From Planctomycetota bacterium (lineage in GTDB: Bacteria; Planctomycetota; PUPC01; DSUN01), in assembly GCA_035384565.1 (NCBI GenBank), contig DAOOIT010000028.1, positions 1-64,000 on the forward strand: a stretch of DNA of 64,000 bases, written 5' to 3'. Each line of letters opens with the position of its first letter. Within the stretch, counting starts at the first letter, position 1. The notes beneath the pieces were generated by a model. That model had not been told where the DNA came from, ran no database searches, and saw only the letters and a list, made by a program, of their open reading frames with translations. Below are positions 12,401-20,665 of this stretch, piece after piece. The position numbers and the translations under genes are program-made.

Positions 12401-13589
12401 CACGTGGCGGCAGCTTCGATTCGAGAAGGACACAAAGGGCGGGGTCTCGGAGGAGAGCATCCTGGGGGCGAACTTCGACCCCGGCTCGCCGCCGAAGTTC
12501 ACGCGCTGGCACCTCTTCGGCACGGCGGGGCGGCGCGCCCTCCAGGCCCAGGTCGTCATGCACAAGTCGGGCTACCAATGGACGGCGCTGACGGTGTGGA
12601 ACCGGTCGCAGGGTCCGCCGCTCGATGCCGCCTATCCTGCCCTCGTGGAGCCGTATGTCGGCGAGCCGTTCATCACGGCACAGAGGGAGTTGCCCAGCGA
12701 GCCGAACGAGACGGATGCCCTGCGGGCGGTGGCCGTCGAGGTGCAGACGCGCAACGGCCGTCACGACCTGTGCTTCGCGGACGGCCGCCCCGACAGGACG
12801 CGCTCGGTGCAGGCCGCCGGGGGAGCCTGCCGCATCGCGGGCGAGTTCGCCTTCGTCTCCCGCGACGCTCAGGGCCTGCGCTCGGCCGTCCTCACGGGCG
12901 GCACGCTCCTCGAGACGCCTGACCTCCGCATCGCGCTCGCCGAGCGGGAGTACAGCGGCCAAGTCACCAGGGTAGACTACCTGAACAAAACGTTCTGGAT
13001 TGACCGCCCGTGGCCCGCGGCCTGCGCGGGGCAGGTGTTGAAGGTTCAGAGTCCCGGCTGCCCGACGAGCTACACCATCGCCTCCGTCGCCCCGGAGGGC
13101 GCGGGCAGCCGCATCGTGGTCACGCACGGCGCCGACTTCTACCGCGCCCCCATCACCCAGGTGCTCAGCGGGCAGCGGCGGGTGGACGGCCGCCTGCCGC
13201 TGCCCGCCGGCCGCGGCAGCATCCGGGGCATGACCGCCTCCAACGACACGCTGAGCACGCTCTGGCGAATCGAGAGGAACAGCGGCAACGACTTCACGCT
13301 GGAGGGCGGCGAGGTTCGCGAGGCCGACTTCGCCCCGTCCAATGCCCTCCGCATCTGGGAGTACGGCGTGGGCGACCGCGTGCGGCTCGCGGCCTGGGCC
13401 GCCGTCCGCCGCACCGAGCCGAACCGCTTCGAGCTCACGGGCAACGCCAGCTTCAGCATCTCCCTCAAGGCTGCCAGGCTGGAGCTGTCCACCGACGCCA
13501 GGACCTGGGTGCCGGCCGCGGGGCCAGTGGTCGAGATCGGAGCGGCGGAACTCTCCCGAGGGCCCGTCGCGATTCGTGTCCTGCCGTGA
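9468..13589 (+). CDS. Heparinase II/III-like lipoprotein
   Basis: A 1373-residue protein using GTG 9468, chosen because GAGGGG lies 7 bases upstream and the product then begins with a lipoprotein signal (basic start, hydrophobic run, lipobox VLGC). It is therefore likely exported and lipid-anchored. The N-terminal third is beta-rich and sugar-binding-like. The middle is an alpha/alpha-barrel-like region. A heparinase II/III C-terminal-like domain begins near residue 785 with GHQHSDALDLQVFAHG and contains MDGGARGGYS. The last third is more beta sandwich. The probable role is eliminative cleavage of an acidic polysaccharide such as a glycosaminoglycan- or alginate-like polymer; the substrate cannot be read from sequence. 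It stands alone, with long non-coding spacers on both sides. Confidence 0.75.
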   Translation: MGSRRWLRWVSAWVVVLGCAAGAGERGQVGGPLAGVELPPFPTQHGEPPGHPGHSEGFPESELYPGSVEHFRTVSLKNLPIRPLWDRQSQVKNFLAHQLPGVARAQVEEYAAPVYQVKRYGPPVNTGKALRPVPVVRCKVGQPVLRLDLGELDAGLYAVRVIGAVETPRLRIFRQPLYLALKVNDGLDGSAHIYRLRIGYCDEFYSVAEFYFHATARRRFEAELWVDKGSTVDLLVHNISLDDMLAGTTHRAVKTRQTLVTPEQLALMREGLPEKERQAIEKLTACTPEERLARDAAIWDWLPPINSQGYGLLNAQAGAGFVPQGVADKTLEEINAEHGQWEVLPNIDHNLGMVLTRDPKSQNAFLINRKLGLSYTTDDLVTRRPLPGPYPYSDDGAGLFFPDPADPQRGRLLAPIAHGVQDRFRRGYHGMGGLRGYARTIHLSGNRELLRDAAVSLIRYAYQFPTIDSANYLAELAVAAGFQGLDFRCRQRHDKAYWMPDYAAYLAAIRDYDLLFPFIQGNEELAASIRRFVPWVQSSADLIRLLDVYLVQMTAKRTLRYLDHTHPTAIADLAAVLGDTRVTDPWMEWLFSRTFVYPLPPAGIQDVTISGHDREGAQYIASTFYARGEGASRMAAALDRYLAAGGNPRFDLSDPALYPKPRAHADWLLRILVAGCDRARIGDVSGPSLRQGDSLLDLDETVRAAWRWSGDPRFAWLLRHVYGRKGDSDADWARVEEAAAKPRRAPWLDNRSRAVENWFGVLETGQEHDDFRFRRAALVRTGAGIGHQHSDALDLQVFAHGMAMVMDGGARGGYSEPNDRITRVHNLVEVDGKDHLAYGWVQALSDAPGARYLRAAALPPPACSLFSRQTALVDVDEGQGSKPLQVEFQKPGARLPAGVVTPNSYVFDVFRVAGGKLHSYCCHATVNDDFQWNVRNPTPVEHLEKETGETDTEAQYLSPFSLSKGRKLAGDAPDMLQATWRQLRFEKDTKGGVSEESILGANFDPGSPPKFTRWHLFGTAGRRALQAQVVMHKSGYQWTALTVWNRSQGPPLDAAYPALVEPYVGEPFITAQRELPSEPNETDALRAVAVEVQTRNGRHDLCFADGRPDRTRSVQAAGGACRIAGEFAFVSRDAQGLRSAVLTGGTLLETPDLRIALAEREYSGQVTRVDYLNKTFWIDRPWPAACAGQVLKVQSPGCPTSYTIASVAPEGAGSRIVVTHGADFYRAPITQVLSGQRRVDGRLPLPAGRGSIRGMTASNDTLSTLWRIERNSGNDFTLEGGEVREADFAPSNALRIWEYGVGDRVRLAAWAAVRRTEPNRFELTGNASFSISLKAARLELSTDARTWVPAAGPVVEIGAAELSRGPVAIRVLP

Positions 13590-14111
13590 AGCCGCCAAGC
13601 GAATAGCACGACAACGCTAGTTCCCTGGGCCTGCATGACGTGCTATTCCGGCCGCGAACCAGTTTGCTGTGGCCGGAGACAAGCGACGATAGCATGTCGT
13701 TCTGAGTGAAGCCCGCCTTCCGGCGGGCGGGACGGGGAATCTCTCGACGGGTCGCGCCCGCGGTCCAGGGCTTGCCTCGGTGCCCGGACAGGAGCCAAAG
13801 AAGGATTCTTCGGCTTCGGCCGCCCAGAGGCGGCCTACACTCAGAATGACGGCTTTCTGGGGCTCGCGCCGGGGAAAGCAGCGTTGTCGTGATGGCGGCG
13901 TCCACCCGCGAGGGCGGCTGGACCAGCAGGAGCCGCCTGCTCATCGCGCTGGTCGCCTCCACGTCGTGGGGAATCTCGACTCGGCGGCGCCTCCCGCCGC
14001 GCCGTCCAAATTGGGTGGAATCGCAAGCCCCATTCGGGTAGAATAGAGGGCAGCCAAGATCGTCGTGGGGCCCCAGCCCACGGGTATTCATTCTGGAAGG
14101 AGTGTCGGACG
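13590..14111. other. Intergenic region with a MITE-like repeat
   Basis: No credible gene. The main content is the inverted-repeat element at 13696-13850. The rest shows several GC-rich dyads and no clear promoter. Confidence 0.55.
13696..13850. repeat. GTCATTCTGAG-type inverted-repeat element
   Basis: GTCGTTCTGAGTG at the left end (13696-13708) is matched by CACTCAGAATGAC at the right end (13838-13850), an inverted repeat with one mismatch. The interior includes GCCCGCC/GGCGGGC. A second member lies at 58281-58403. It has no coding capacity, so it is MITE-like. Confidence 0.65.
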
Positions 14112-14813
14112 ATGCCGAGCAGGCTGTTGGTGGGCGCCGGGCTGTTCGTCGCGGGGGTGCTGATGTGGAGTCTGGGCTGCGGCGCGGCCCAGGCGGGCGA
14201 GGACGCCAAGGGCGACCTGGAAGAGGTGAAGTTCGAGCTGCCTCTGCCCATGTTCCGCGGCACGCCCAAGGAACTGAAGTTCGACGAGCACATCGAGAAG
14301 CCGTCGGGCAAGCCGCGCCCCGCGTTCCTGGCGCCCAAGGGCACAAAGAACGTGGCGCTGAAGAAGCCCGTCACGAGCAGCGACGATGCGCCGATCATCG
14401 GCGAGCTAGCCCAGGTGACCGATGGCGACAAGAAGGGCAGCGACGGCTCGTACGTGGAGCTCGGCCCCGGCCGCCAGTGGGTGCAGATTGACCTCCAGGA
14501 GAAGTACAACATCCACGCCCTCCTGGTGTGGCACTTCCACGGCGAGGCCCGCATCTACCACGACGTGGTGGTGCAGGTGGCCGACGACCCCGACTTCATC
14601 ACCAACGTGCGCACGATCTACAACAACGACTACGACAATTCCTCGGGCCTGGGCATCGGCAAGGACCTCGAGTACCTCGAGAGCAACGAGGGCCGCCTCA
14701 TGCCGTGCAAGGACATCGTGGCCCGCTACGTGCGGCTCTACTCGAAGGGCAGCACGGCCAACGACATGAACCACTACACCGAGGTCGAGGTCTACGCCAC
14801 GCCGGCCAAATGA
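14112..14813 (+). CDS. Secreted lipoprotein with a discoidin (F5/8 type C)-like domain
   Basis: A 233-residue protein with a ribosome-binding site AAGGAG about 9 bases before ATG 14112. The N-terminus is a lipoprotein signal with lipobox SLGC. From residue about 75, the pattern NVALKKPVTSS, then a DGD-containing loop, WVQIDLQEKYNI, and ARYVRLYSKG near the end is that of an F5/8 type C carbohydrate-binding beta sandwich. The likely role is binding of a glycan or surface ligand at the outer envelope. Its stop overlaps the start of the next gene (ATGA at 14810-14813), so it is coupled to the glycosyltransferase-like membrane protein. Confidence 0.75.
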   Translation: MPSRLLVGAGLFVAGVLMWSLGCGAAQAGEDAKGDLEEVKFELPLPMFRGTPKELKFDEHIEKPSGKPRPAFLAPKGTKNVALKKPVTSSDDAPIIGELAQVTDGDKKGSDGSYVELGPGRQWVQIDLQEKYNIHALLVWHFHGEARIYHDVVVQVADDPDFITNVRTIYNNDYDNSSGLGIGKDLEYLESNEGRLMPCKDIVARYVRLYSKGSTANDMNHYTEVEVYATPAK

Positions 14814-16381
14814 CCCGCCGAACCGCCGCCGTCGCACTCATCCTGGCCGTGGCAGCCGGAGCCCTCGCGTTCCGGCTGCCACGCCTTGCTTTGAGGCCCC
14901 TGCACTGCGACGAGGCGGTCGAGGCGGTGAAGACGGGCATTCTCTTCGACACAGGCGTCTACCGCTACGACCCCCACGAGTACCACGGCCCCACCCTCCA
15001 CTACGCCACCGTGCCGTTCCTCTGGCTGAGCGGCGCCAGGTCGTTCGCCGACTCGTCCGAGACAACCTACCGCCTCGTCTCCGTGACCTTCGGGGTCGGG
15101 CTGATCCTGCTGCTGCTCCTCGTCGGCGACGGCCTCGGCTGGCCCGCGGCGGCCGTGGCGGGGGCGCTCCTGGCCATCTCGCCGGCGATGGTCTTCTACC
15201 ACCGCTACTACATCCATGAGCCGCTCCTCGTCTTCTTCACCGCGGGGGCGATCGGGGCCGGCTGGCGCTACGCGCGCAGCGGCCGGCTCGGCTGGGCGCT
15301 CGCCGCCGGCGCCTGCCTGGCGCTCATGCACGCCACGAAGGAGACCTGCGTGCTCGCCTTCGCCGCCATGGGCCTGGCCCTCGCAGCCAAGCTGGCCTGG
15401 CGCAAGCTCTGGGGCGAGACGATTGACCTCCGCGGCCTGCTCAAGGCTCGCCACCTGGCTCTGGCCGCTGCCGCGGCCATCGCCGTGTCGGTCACGCTCT
15501 TCAGCTCGTTCTTCACCCACTGGCGCGGGCCGCTGGACTCGATCCTCACCTACAAGAGCTACCTCACGCGGTCCGGCGGCGCGGGCGCTCACGACCACCC
15601 CTGGCACTACTACCTGGGCACCCTGGCCTACGCGCGCTACGGCCGCGGCGCCTGGTGGAGCGAGGGGCTGATCCTGGCCCTCGCGCTCGTGGGCTTCGTG
15701 GCCGCGCTCTGGCCCCGCCGCTCGGGCGAGCGCCTCACCCCCCTCCCCCGCTTCCTGGCCTTCTACACGCTGTTCCTCACGGCCATCTACGCGGCGATCC
15801 CCTACAAGACCCCCTGGTGCGCGCTCAGCTTCCTGCACGGCATGACCCTGCTCGCCGGCCTGGGCGCCGTCACGCTCGTGCGCCGCGTGCCCACCCATCT
15901 GCTCAAGGCCGCCGTGGTGCTGCTGCTCGCGGCGGCAGGATACCACCTCGCCAGCCAGGCCCACCGGGCCGCTCTCGACCGACGTTTCGTTTGCGACTAC
16001 CGCAACCCCTACGTCTACGGCCACACGACCTGGGACCTGCTGGAAGTTTCGCGCCGCGCCGAGCAGATCGCCGCCGTGCACCCCAAGGGGCACGCGATGG
16101 TGATCAAGGTGATCGCCTCCGACCTCGATTACTGGCCCCTCCCTTTCTACCTGCGGCGCTTCCCGAACGTGGGCTACTGGGACCGCCTCCCCGCCGACCC
16201 TGACGCCGACTTCGTCATCGTCTCGGCCGACCTGGCCGACGCGCTGGAGAGGCGCCTGCGGGGCGAGTACTTCGGCGAGACCCGCGGCCTGCGCCCCCGC
16301 GTGCTCCTGCGTGTCTACATCCGCCGCGACCTGTGGAACGCCTTCATCCACCGCCAGGCCCAGGCCGCGCCGGGCGGGTGA
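14810..16381 (+). CDS. GT39-type membrane glycosyltransferase (TIGR03663-like)
   Basis: A 523-residue protein beginning at an ATG that overlaps the previous stop. It has about 10-12 hydrophobic segments through residue about 400 and a soluble C-terminal part. Near the N-terminus, RPLHCDEAVEA supplies the acidic residue of the first periplasmic loop used by GT-C enzymes of the ArnT/PMT (GT39) type. HEYHGPTLHY and YHRYYIHEP are family-like loop motifs. Such enzymes transfer a sugar from a polyprenyl-phosphate donor on the outer face of the inner membrane. The acceptor is unknown. Coupling to a discoidin-like lipoprotein hints at surface protein or glycan modification; that is inference. Confidence 0.72.
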   Translation: MTRRTAAVALILAVAAGALAFRLPRLALRPLHCDEAVEAVKTGILFDTGVYRYDPHEYHGPTLHYATVPFLWLSGARSFADSSETTYRLVSVTFGVGLILLLLLVGDGLGWPAAAVAGALLAISPAMVFYHRYYIHEPLLVFFTAGAIGAGWRYARSGRLGWALAAGACLALMHATKETCVLAFAAMGLALAAKLAWRKLWGETIDLRGLLKARHLALAAAAAIAVSVTLFSSFFTHWRGPLDSILTYKSYLTRSGGAGAHDHPWHYYLGTLAYARYGRGAWWSEGLILALALVGFVAALWPRRSGERLTPLPRFLAFYTLFLTAIYAAIPYKTPWCALSFLHGMTLLAGLGAVTLVRRVPTHLLKAAVVLLLAAAGYHLASQAHRAALDRRFVCDYRNPYVYGHTTWDLLEVSRRAEQIAAVHPKGHAMVIKVIASDLDYWPLPFYLRRFPNVGYWDRLPADPDADFVIVSADLADALERRLRGEYFGETRGLRPRVLLRVYIRRDLWNAFIHRQAQAAPGG

Positions 16382-16744
16382 CGTCCGGCCGGCCCACGCC
16401 CGACTCAGTCAAGATGCTCAAGTTGTTCAGCGCGCAACACACGGGGTGAACACCTTGAAAGGCCGCGCCATCGGCTCAACGGCACGACCATAGGCGTATG
16501 ACGGCCTGTGACCTGTGGCTCTGGCAGCAGCCTTGGGCTTCATCTGTCGGGCGGCTTCAAGATGTTCAATCCCCTCCGTAGGCCGGCCCGGGTGCCCCAT
16601 CGCAGCCTGTGAGCTTCACCCCTGGAAGGGGGCCAACGGTCTCACTGCAACAGCGTCTAGCACCGCCTTGTCTATCAGAAGCTCGACAACCTCAAGACCG
16701 TCAAGGTCATTCGCATGTGGACGCATCATGAGTAGTCGAGCCGG
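16382..16744. other. Intergenic region, nothing recognised
   Basis: No start codon with a ribosome-binding site opens a credible frame on either strand. There is no strong hairpin and no recurring repeat. The right edge leads into the toxin-antitoxin promoter. Confidence 0.5.
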
Positions 16745-16773
16745 TTGACAGGCGGCTCGGCTGAGGGTAGTAT
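16745..16773 (+). promoter_or_regulatory. Promoter of the RelBE-like toxin-antitoxin pair
   Basis: Perfect -35 TTGACA (16745-16750), a 17-base spacer, and -10 TAGTAT (16768-16773), placing transcription start near 16780. This rules out longer antitoxin starts within the promoter. Confidence 0.75.
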
Positions 16774-16816
16774 GAAGGGCGGAGAGAGGGGCCGTTGTGA
16801 GATGAAGGGGCACGAA

Positions 16817-17050
16817 ATGTCGCCGCGAACACAAGAGGTCCTTACGGAGGCACTGGCCCTGTCGGCTGGGGAGCGCGCGGAGCTGATGGAGCAGCTTCTC
16901 GCGAGTTTCGGGATCGCGGAGCGAGAACGCGTGGATACACTGTGGGCAGAGGAAGCGGAGGACCGGATTGACGCATACGATCGCGGGGAACTGCGAGCGA
17001 AGCCAGCCAGCGAGGTGTTCCACCGAATCGAGCGGAGCCGAACCAGGTGA
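16817..17050 (+). CDS. Antitoxin, addiction-module (PF09720/RelB-like) family
   Basis: A 77-residue protein. ATG 16817 is chosen because AAGGGG lies 6 bases upstream; ATG 16802 in the same frame is the alternative. The pattern LTEALALSAGERAELMEQLLASF followed by AEEAEDRIDAYDRGEL is that of the short unstable antitoxins that partner ParE/RelE toxins. The C-terminal helix would cap the toxin. The gene overlaps the toxin start (GTGA at 17047-17050). Autoregulation by the complex at the promoter upstream is usual in the family. Confidence 0.85.
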   Translation: MSPRTQEVLTEALALSAGERAELMEQLLASFGIAERERVDTLWAEEAEDRIDAYDRGELRAKPASEVFHRIERSRTR

Positions 17051-17352
17051 ACGTGGACTTCCTCGACGAGGCGGAAGAGGAGTTCCTGGCCGCGATAGGC
17101 AGGTACAATGGCGACCGTGAGGGCTTGGGTGACGAGTTCGCCGGTGAAGTGCGGCGAGCGCTTGAGCGCATCGTCGAATACCCCCAGGCCTGGGTCGCCC
17201 TGTCGAGGCGAACTCGCCGTTGCCTGATGAACCGCTTTCCGTACGGGATTCTCTACCAGGTGCGCGGCGACACCCTCTTGATCGTCGCCGTGATGCACCT
17301 TCACCGCGATCCCCAGTCGTGGCGCAGACGCCTCCCACCTGGGCAGCGGTGA
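17047..17352 (+). CDS. RelE/ParE-family toxin
   Basis: A 101-residue protein starting at GTG 17047 and coupled to the antitoxin stop. The fold signature is VDFLDEAEEEFLAAIGRY at the start, a helical middle with FAGEVRRALERIVEYP, and the strands RRCLMNRFPYGILYQV and LLIVAVMHLHRDPQSW at the end. That is typical of plasmid-stabilisation (ParE/RelE) toxins, which poison gyrase or cut ribosome-bound mRNA. Which of the two cannot be told from sequence. Confidence 0.88.
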   Translation: MNVDFLDEAEEEFLAAIGRYNGDREGLGDEFAGEVRRALERIVEYPQAWVALSRRTRRCLMNRFPYGILYQVRGDTLLIVAVMHLHRDPQSWRRRLPPGQR

Positions 17353-17365
17353 GAAGGCCGCTGGA

Positions 17366-17773
17366 CTACGAGCAGAATCCCTCGCTCCGACCGGCAGCTC
17401 TTAGGATCCCCTCGAACTCCTCTTCGGTCACGCGCTTGCCGAACTGGAATCTCGAGATGCCCATGTCCGACATGCGGACCGGCTTGCCGTACCGAACCGA
17501 CTTGCGGATGAGATACACGCGCCGCACGCGGGGGTAGGCCCTGCGGTCCTTCTCAGTAGGCGCCTCCGTCGAGCTAACCTCGAAGTGGCCGTACGCCCAG
17601 CCGTCCCGCGAAAGGACAATGACATCCGCCTGCCTTCTCTGGCTGTACCGATACCGACCACCATACTCCTTGCGGAATATGCCGCCCTCAAGGTACTCCA
17701 CGAGAGCTTCCGCTGTCGCGAAGCCCTTGGACGACTTGTCGCCGTGTCCGAACACGAGAATGTCTCGAGCCAT
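17366..17773 (-). CDS. Small protein, possible PUA/EVE-like domain
   Basis: A 135-residue cytoplasmic protein with a compact alternating beta pattern. ADVIVLSRDGWAYGHFEV resembles the first strands of PUA-type (EVE/ASCH) nucleic-acid-binding barrels, and the end (SRFQFGKRVTEEEFEGIL) is a helix common in such proteins. There is no catalytic motif I can name. It lies convergent to the toxin gene with a 13-base gap and on the same strand as the Gfo/Idh gene downstream. The family assignment is weak; the gene itself is well supported by length and codon pattern. Confidence 0.6.
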   Translation of the reverse strand: MARDILVFGHGDKSSKGFATAEALVEYLEGGIFRKEYGGRYRYSQRRQADVIVLSRDGWAYGHFEVSSTEAPTEKDRRAYPRVRRVYLIRKSVRYGKPVRMSDMGISRFQFGKRVTEEEFEGILRAAGRSEGFCS

Positions 17774-17798
17774 GGGCTCCTCCTGGCCAGGAGATTCC

Positions 17799-17816
17799 GC
17801 GTGCAGGTATGCACGC
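17799..17816. repeat. CGTGCAGG palindrome, copy 1
   Basis: GCGTGC and GCACGC arms around AGGTAT. Identical arms occur at 23337 and 33531, each time 32-76 bases beyond the stop codon of a Gfo/Idh gene. Confidence 0.7.
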
Positions 17817-17891
17817 CCTACAGCCGATCTTCTTCACGCGGGACGGAGCAGGTCGGGGCGGAATCGCGCGTCACGCGCCACGCATCGCGTT

Positions 17892-19148
17892 TCACGCTTC
17901 CGGCAAATGCCACGGTGCCCGCATCGGGATGTCTACAAGGCGATTGGCCTCGTCGTCGCCGATGCACTGCTGCTTCACGGGGTCCCAGCGGATCTTGCGG
18001 CCCAACCGGATGGCGATGTTGCCGAGGAGGAAGAGGGTGTTGGCGCGGTGCGAGCTGTCGGCGCCCCCGCCCGAGGGCTTGCGCGTGCGCTCGGCCTCCT
18101 CGAAGCTGATGAGCGGCTTGGTGTCGGGCAGCGCGTCAAGGCCGTCCATCAGGCCGGCGGGTTCGCAGCGGCCGTCGCGCCACACCTTGCCGTTCGGGCC
18201 CTCGAGGAAGGGGGCGGGCTGCGGCTCCGGCCCCCATTCGCCGCTCTCGATGAGAATCGTGATGTCGTCGGGGTAACGAATGGTGACGCTGTGCCAGGGG
18301 CCGCAGGCGTCGTCGTGCGCGGGCCAGGGGGCCACGGCCTCGACCTCGGCCGGCCCCGTGTCGTCCTTGTCGAGCATGTACTGGATGGGGTCGAGGTGGT
18401 GCTGGCCCTGGTCGGCCAGGCCGCCGCCGTCATAGTCCCAGTAGCAGCGGAACATGAAGTGCACGCGGTGCGGGTGATAGGGCTTGAAGGGCGCGGGACC
18501 AAGCCACAGGTTGTAGTCGAGGTTCGGCGGCACGGGCTGCGGCGGCAGGTGGCGGAGGCCCGTGAACCACTTGACGTTCCAGTTGTAGCCCTGGGCGCGG
18601 CCGGCGCGCACGAGGAGCGGCTTGCCCAGGCGTCCGCTCTGGACGAGTTTGCGCAGGCGGCCCATGCCGTAGCGGCCGTAGGTGCCGATCTGGAAGACGC
18701 GCCCGTAGCGCCGGATGGCGTCGGCGATGGCCTGCCCCTCGCGGATGAACTTCGTCATCGGCTTCTCGCAGAGCACGTCCTTGCCCGCCTGGGCCGCCTG
18801 GATGCTGATGAGCGCGTGCCAGTGGGGCGGGGTGGCGATGCAGACCTCGTCAATGGCCTGCACCTCGAGGAGCTGGCGGAAGTCGGCGTAGGGGGTGCAG
18901 CCGGAGCCCACCTTCTTCGCGGCGGCCTCGAGGTGATTCTTGTCCACGTCGCACACGGCGACGACGCGGCGGTCGCGCGGCGTGAGGAACGCCTGGCCGC
19001 GTCCCCCGGTGCCGATCACGCCGCGGGCCAGCGTATCGCTGGGCGCCTTCTGGCCCGGGCCGCCGAGAACCCATCGGGGAACGACGCTGAAGAGGGCCAG
19101 CGCGCTACCCTGAAGGATCTGCCGGCGGCAAAGGGGCATTGGCGACAT
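17892..19148 (-). CDS. Tat-exported Gfo/Idh/MocA oxidoreductase
   Basis: A 418-residue protein starting at ATG 19148, with GGAGG about 7 bases upstream. The N-terminus has a twin-arginine signal (CRRQILQGSALALF), so the enzyme is folded with its NAD(P) cofactor before export. The Rossmann part has GVIGTGGRGQ and VAVCDVDKNHLEA. The family motif EKPM carries the catalytic Lys (near CEKPMTKF). A GGGLADQGQHHLDP segment lies in the substrate domain. Gfo/Idh proteins oxidise or reduce ring hydroxyls of sugars and inositols; here a 3-keto-sugar role is inferred from the nearby DUF1080 gene. It is a distant paralogue of the three other Gfo/Idh genes in the window. Confidence 0.85.
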   Translation of the reverse strand: MSPMPLCRRQILQGSALALFSVVPRWVLGGPGQKAPSDTLARGVIGTGGRGQAFLTPRDRRVVAVCDVDKNHLEAAAKKVGSGCTPYADFRQLLEVQAIDEVCIATPPHWHALISIQAAQAGKDVLCEKPMTKFIREGQAIADAIRRYGRVFQIGTYGRYGMGRLRKLVQSGRLGKPLLVRAGRAQGYNWNVKWFTGLRHLPPQPVPPNLDYNLWLGPAPFKPYHPHRVHFMFRCYWDYDGGGLADQGQHHLDPIQYMLDKDDTGPAEVEAVAPWPAHDDACGPWHSVTIRYPDDITILIESGEWGPEPQPAPFLEGPNGKVWRDGRCEPAGLMDGLDALPDTKPLISFEEAERTRKPSGGGADSSHRANTLFLLGNIAIRLGRKIRWDPVKQQCIGDDEANRLVDIPMRAPWHLPEA

Positions 19149-19240
19149 GGCGGCCTCCTTCGGGCAGTCTGGGTCGCGTCCCGCGTGCCCCGTCCCGCGT
19201 GCCGGCAGAAGAGGGCATAGGGCAAGGGCCGCGCAAGTGC

Positions 19241-19513
19241 TCAGTGGGCCATGACCGGGCTGAGGTCCTCCGTCGGCACCTGCACGCCGTGGAGCCGTCG
19301 GGTGATGGCTCGAAGGTCCTCGGGGGTCACAGAGCCGGGGGACAGGAACTCGATGCCGAGCACCTCCCCGTCGGAGGCGGTGTCTACCAGCACACCGGGG
19401 CTGACCTCCTCTGTGCGGCACGGCTCCGCGGGTCGCCTGTCGCTCAGATACAGATAGCCCGCGAAGGGCTTGCCCTTGCGGTATGTGATCTCGAGGTAGG
19501 GGTGTTTGACCAT
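19241..19513 (-). CDS. DUF2283 protein
   Basis: A 90-residue protein with the short antiparallel pattern of DUF2283: ITYRKGKPFAGYLYLS, then GVLVDTASDGEVLGIEFLSPG. It follows the DUF4258-like gene with a one-base gap. Small DUF4258/DUF2283 pairs are common in bacterial genomes and behave like toxin-antitoxin cassettes in distribution, although their activity is unproven. By position and order this would be the second, possibly antitoxin-like, partner. Confidence 0.75.
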   Translation of the reverse strand: MVKHPYLEITYRKGKPFAGYLYLSDRRPAEPCRTEEVSPGVLVDTASDGEVLGIEFLSPGSVTPEDLRAITRRLHGVQVPTEDLSPVMAH

Positions 19514-19514
19514 G

Positions 19515-19778
19515 TCACACTCTCCAGACTGTCACGACCGCCAGCTTGCGCTCGTCGTAGTCGGGTTCGACGACGATGCGCCACTGCTCGCGGCCGAGGC
19601 GCGCGTGCAGCACGAAGCGGCCCTCGACATGGCTGGGCAGGATCGCCACCACATCAGCCACCATCGTCCTCAAGTCAGTCTCATTGAACCCTCTGGCCAA
19701 GGACCGCTTGTTGACATGATAGCCGATCTCGATCTCCCAGTCCAGCCATTCCGCCGACTTCGACCGCTTCTGGGGCAT
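19515..19778 (-). CDS. DUF4258-like small protein
   Basis: An 87-residue protein with a DUF4258-like pattern: IGYHVNKRSLARGFNETDLRTMVADV (the conserved His and the RGF/I turn) and a final pair of strands WRIVVEPDYDERKLAVVTVW. The fold is related to RelE-type toxins. It is first in a two-gene unit with the DUF2283 protein. I see no clear -35/-10 upstream; a TCCTAT microrepeat region lies there instead (19808-19855). Confidence 0.65.
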   Translation of the reverse strand: MPQKRSKSAEWLDWEIEIGYHVNKRSLARGFNETDLRTMVADVVAILPSHVEGRFVLHARLGREQWRIVVEPDYDERKLAVVTVWRV

Positions 19779-19807
19779 CGGCGGCTTCTTCTGACTTGAG
19801 GGCGGGC

Positions 19808-19855
19808 GATGCCGCTCCGATAGGACCCATAGGTCGTATCGGTCCTATCGCGGCG
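19808..19855. repeat. TCCTAT/ATAGGA microrepeat region
   Basis: CGATAGGACCCATAGG is followed by CGTATCGGTCCTATCG, making short inverted TCCTAT/ATAGGA units that can pair. The same units are tandemly arranged at 63517-63549. Confidence 0.5.
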
Positions 19856-19872
19856 GCATCGCCCCCGATCGA

Positions 19873-20538
19873 TCACTGGCTTTTCTTCTCGGGCAGCGCC
19901 TTGAGGGTGACGTTCTTGTACCACACGGCGTTGCCGTGGTCCTGGAAGCCGATGAAGCCCTTGCGCGGCATGTCCTTGTAGGCCGTCTTGAACTTGTTCT
20001 TCGAGCCGTCGGGGTTCTTGCCCGCCTCGGTCCACTGGTCGAGGTCCATGTCGATCACCTTCTCGCCGTTGAGGACGACCTCGATCTTGTTCTCGTTGCA
20101 GGTGATGGTGACGTGGTTCCACTCGCCGACCGGCTTCTCGGCGTTCTTCGAGGGGGCGAGGACGTCGTAGATCGAGCAGCAGTCGTTCTTGCCCGGCTTC
20201 TGGCGGCCCGTGGAGTCGAGAATCTGGACCTCGATGCCTGTCTGCACGGGGTCGCCGGTCTTGGCCGTGCGGATGAAGATGCCGCTGTTGGCGCCCTTGG
20301 AGACCTTGAAGTCGAGGTCAAGCACGAAGTTGCCGAACTGCTCCTTCGTCCAGATGTAGCCGCAGCCCTTCTGCCAGGCCAGCGCGCCCTCGGCGTCAAT
20401 CGTCCAGCCGCCGGTGGGCTTCTGCGTCCAGGCATCGAGGTTCTTGCCGTCGAAGAGCACGGTCACGCCCTCCTCGCCGGCCGCGGCCATCGAGGCCATC
20501 AGGCATACGAGCACGCCCATCTTCAGCCAACCACTCAC
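19873..20538 (-). CDS. DUF1080 protein (3-keto-disaccharide hydrolase/lyase type)
   Basis: A 221-residue protein starting at GTG 20538, chosen over upstream frames because AAGGAGA lies 8 bases before it and the product then opens with a signal peptide (WLKMGVLVCLMASMAAA). Family pattern: VLFDGKNLDAWTQ, then YIWTKEQFGNFVLDLDFK, NSGIFIRT, GEWNHVTITCNENKIEVVLNG, and GFIGFQDHG at the end. This jelly-roll family acts on 3-keto-glycosides made by Gfo/Idh-type dehydrogenases. It sits directly downstream of a HEAT protein and two Gfo/Idh genes on the same strand, consistent with one catabolic unit. Confidence 0.88.
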   Translation of the reverse strand: MSGWLKMGVLVCLMASMAAAGEEGVTVLFDGKNLDAWTQKPTGGWTIDAEGALAWQKGCGYIWTKEQFGNFVLDLDFKVSKGANSGIFIRTAKTGDPVQTGIEVQILDSTGRQKPGKNDCCSIYDVLAPSKNAEKPVGEWNHVTITCNENKIEVVLNGEKVIDMDLDQWTEAGKNPDGSKNKFKTAYKDMPRKGFIGFQDHGNAVWYKNVTLKALPEKKSQ

Positions 20539-20665
20539 CGCATTCTCCTTTCCGAGCCAGGGGTCCTGCCGTCTGCGTGATGCGTGATACGTGAGAAGAG
20601 AAGGCGGGACAACGGGCTTCCTGGCTTCTCTGCTCTTCTCACGCATTACGCATCACGCTCCACGT

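Noticed and set aside
14528..14809. Upstream extension of the glycosyltransferase ORF
   Set aside because: It overlaps the discoidin-like gene out of frame; the ATGA overlap at 14810 is the natural start.
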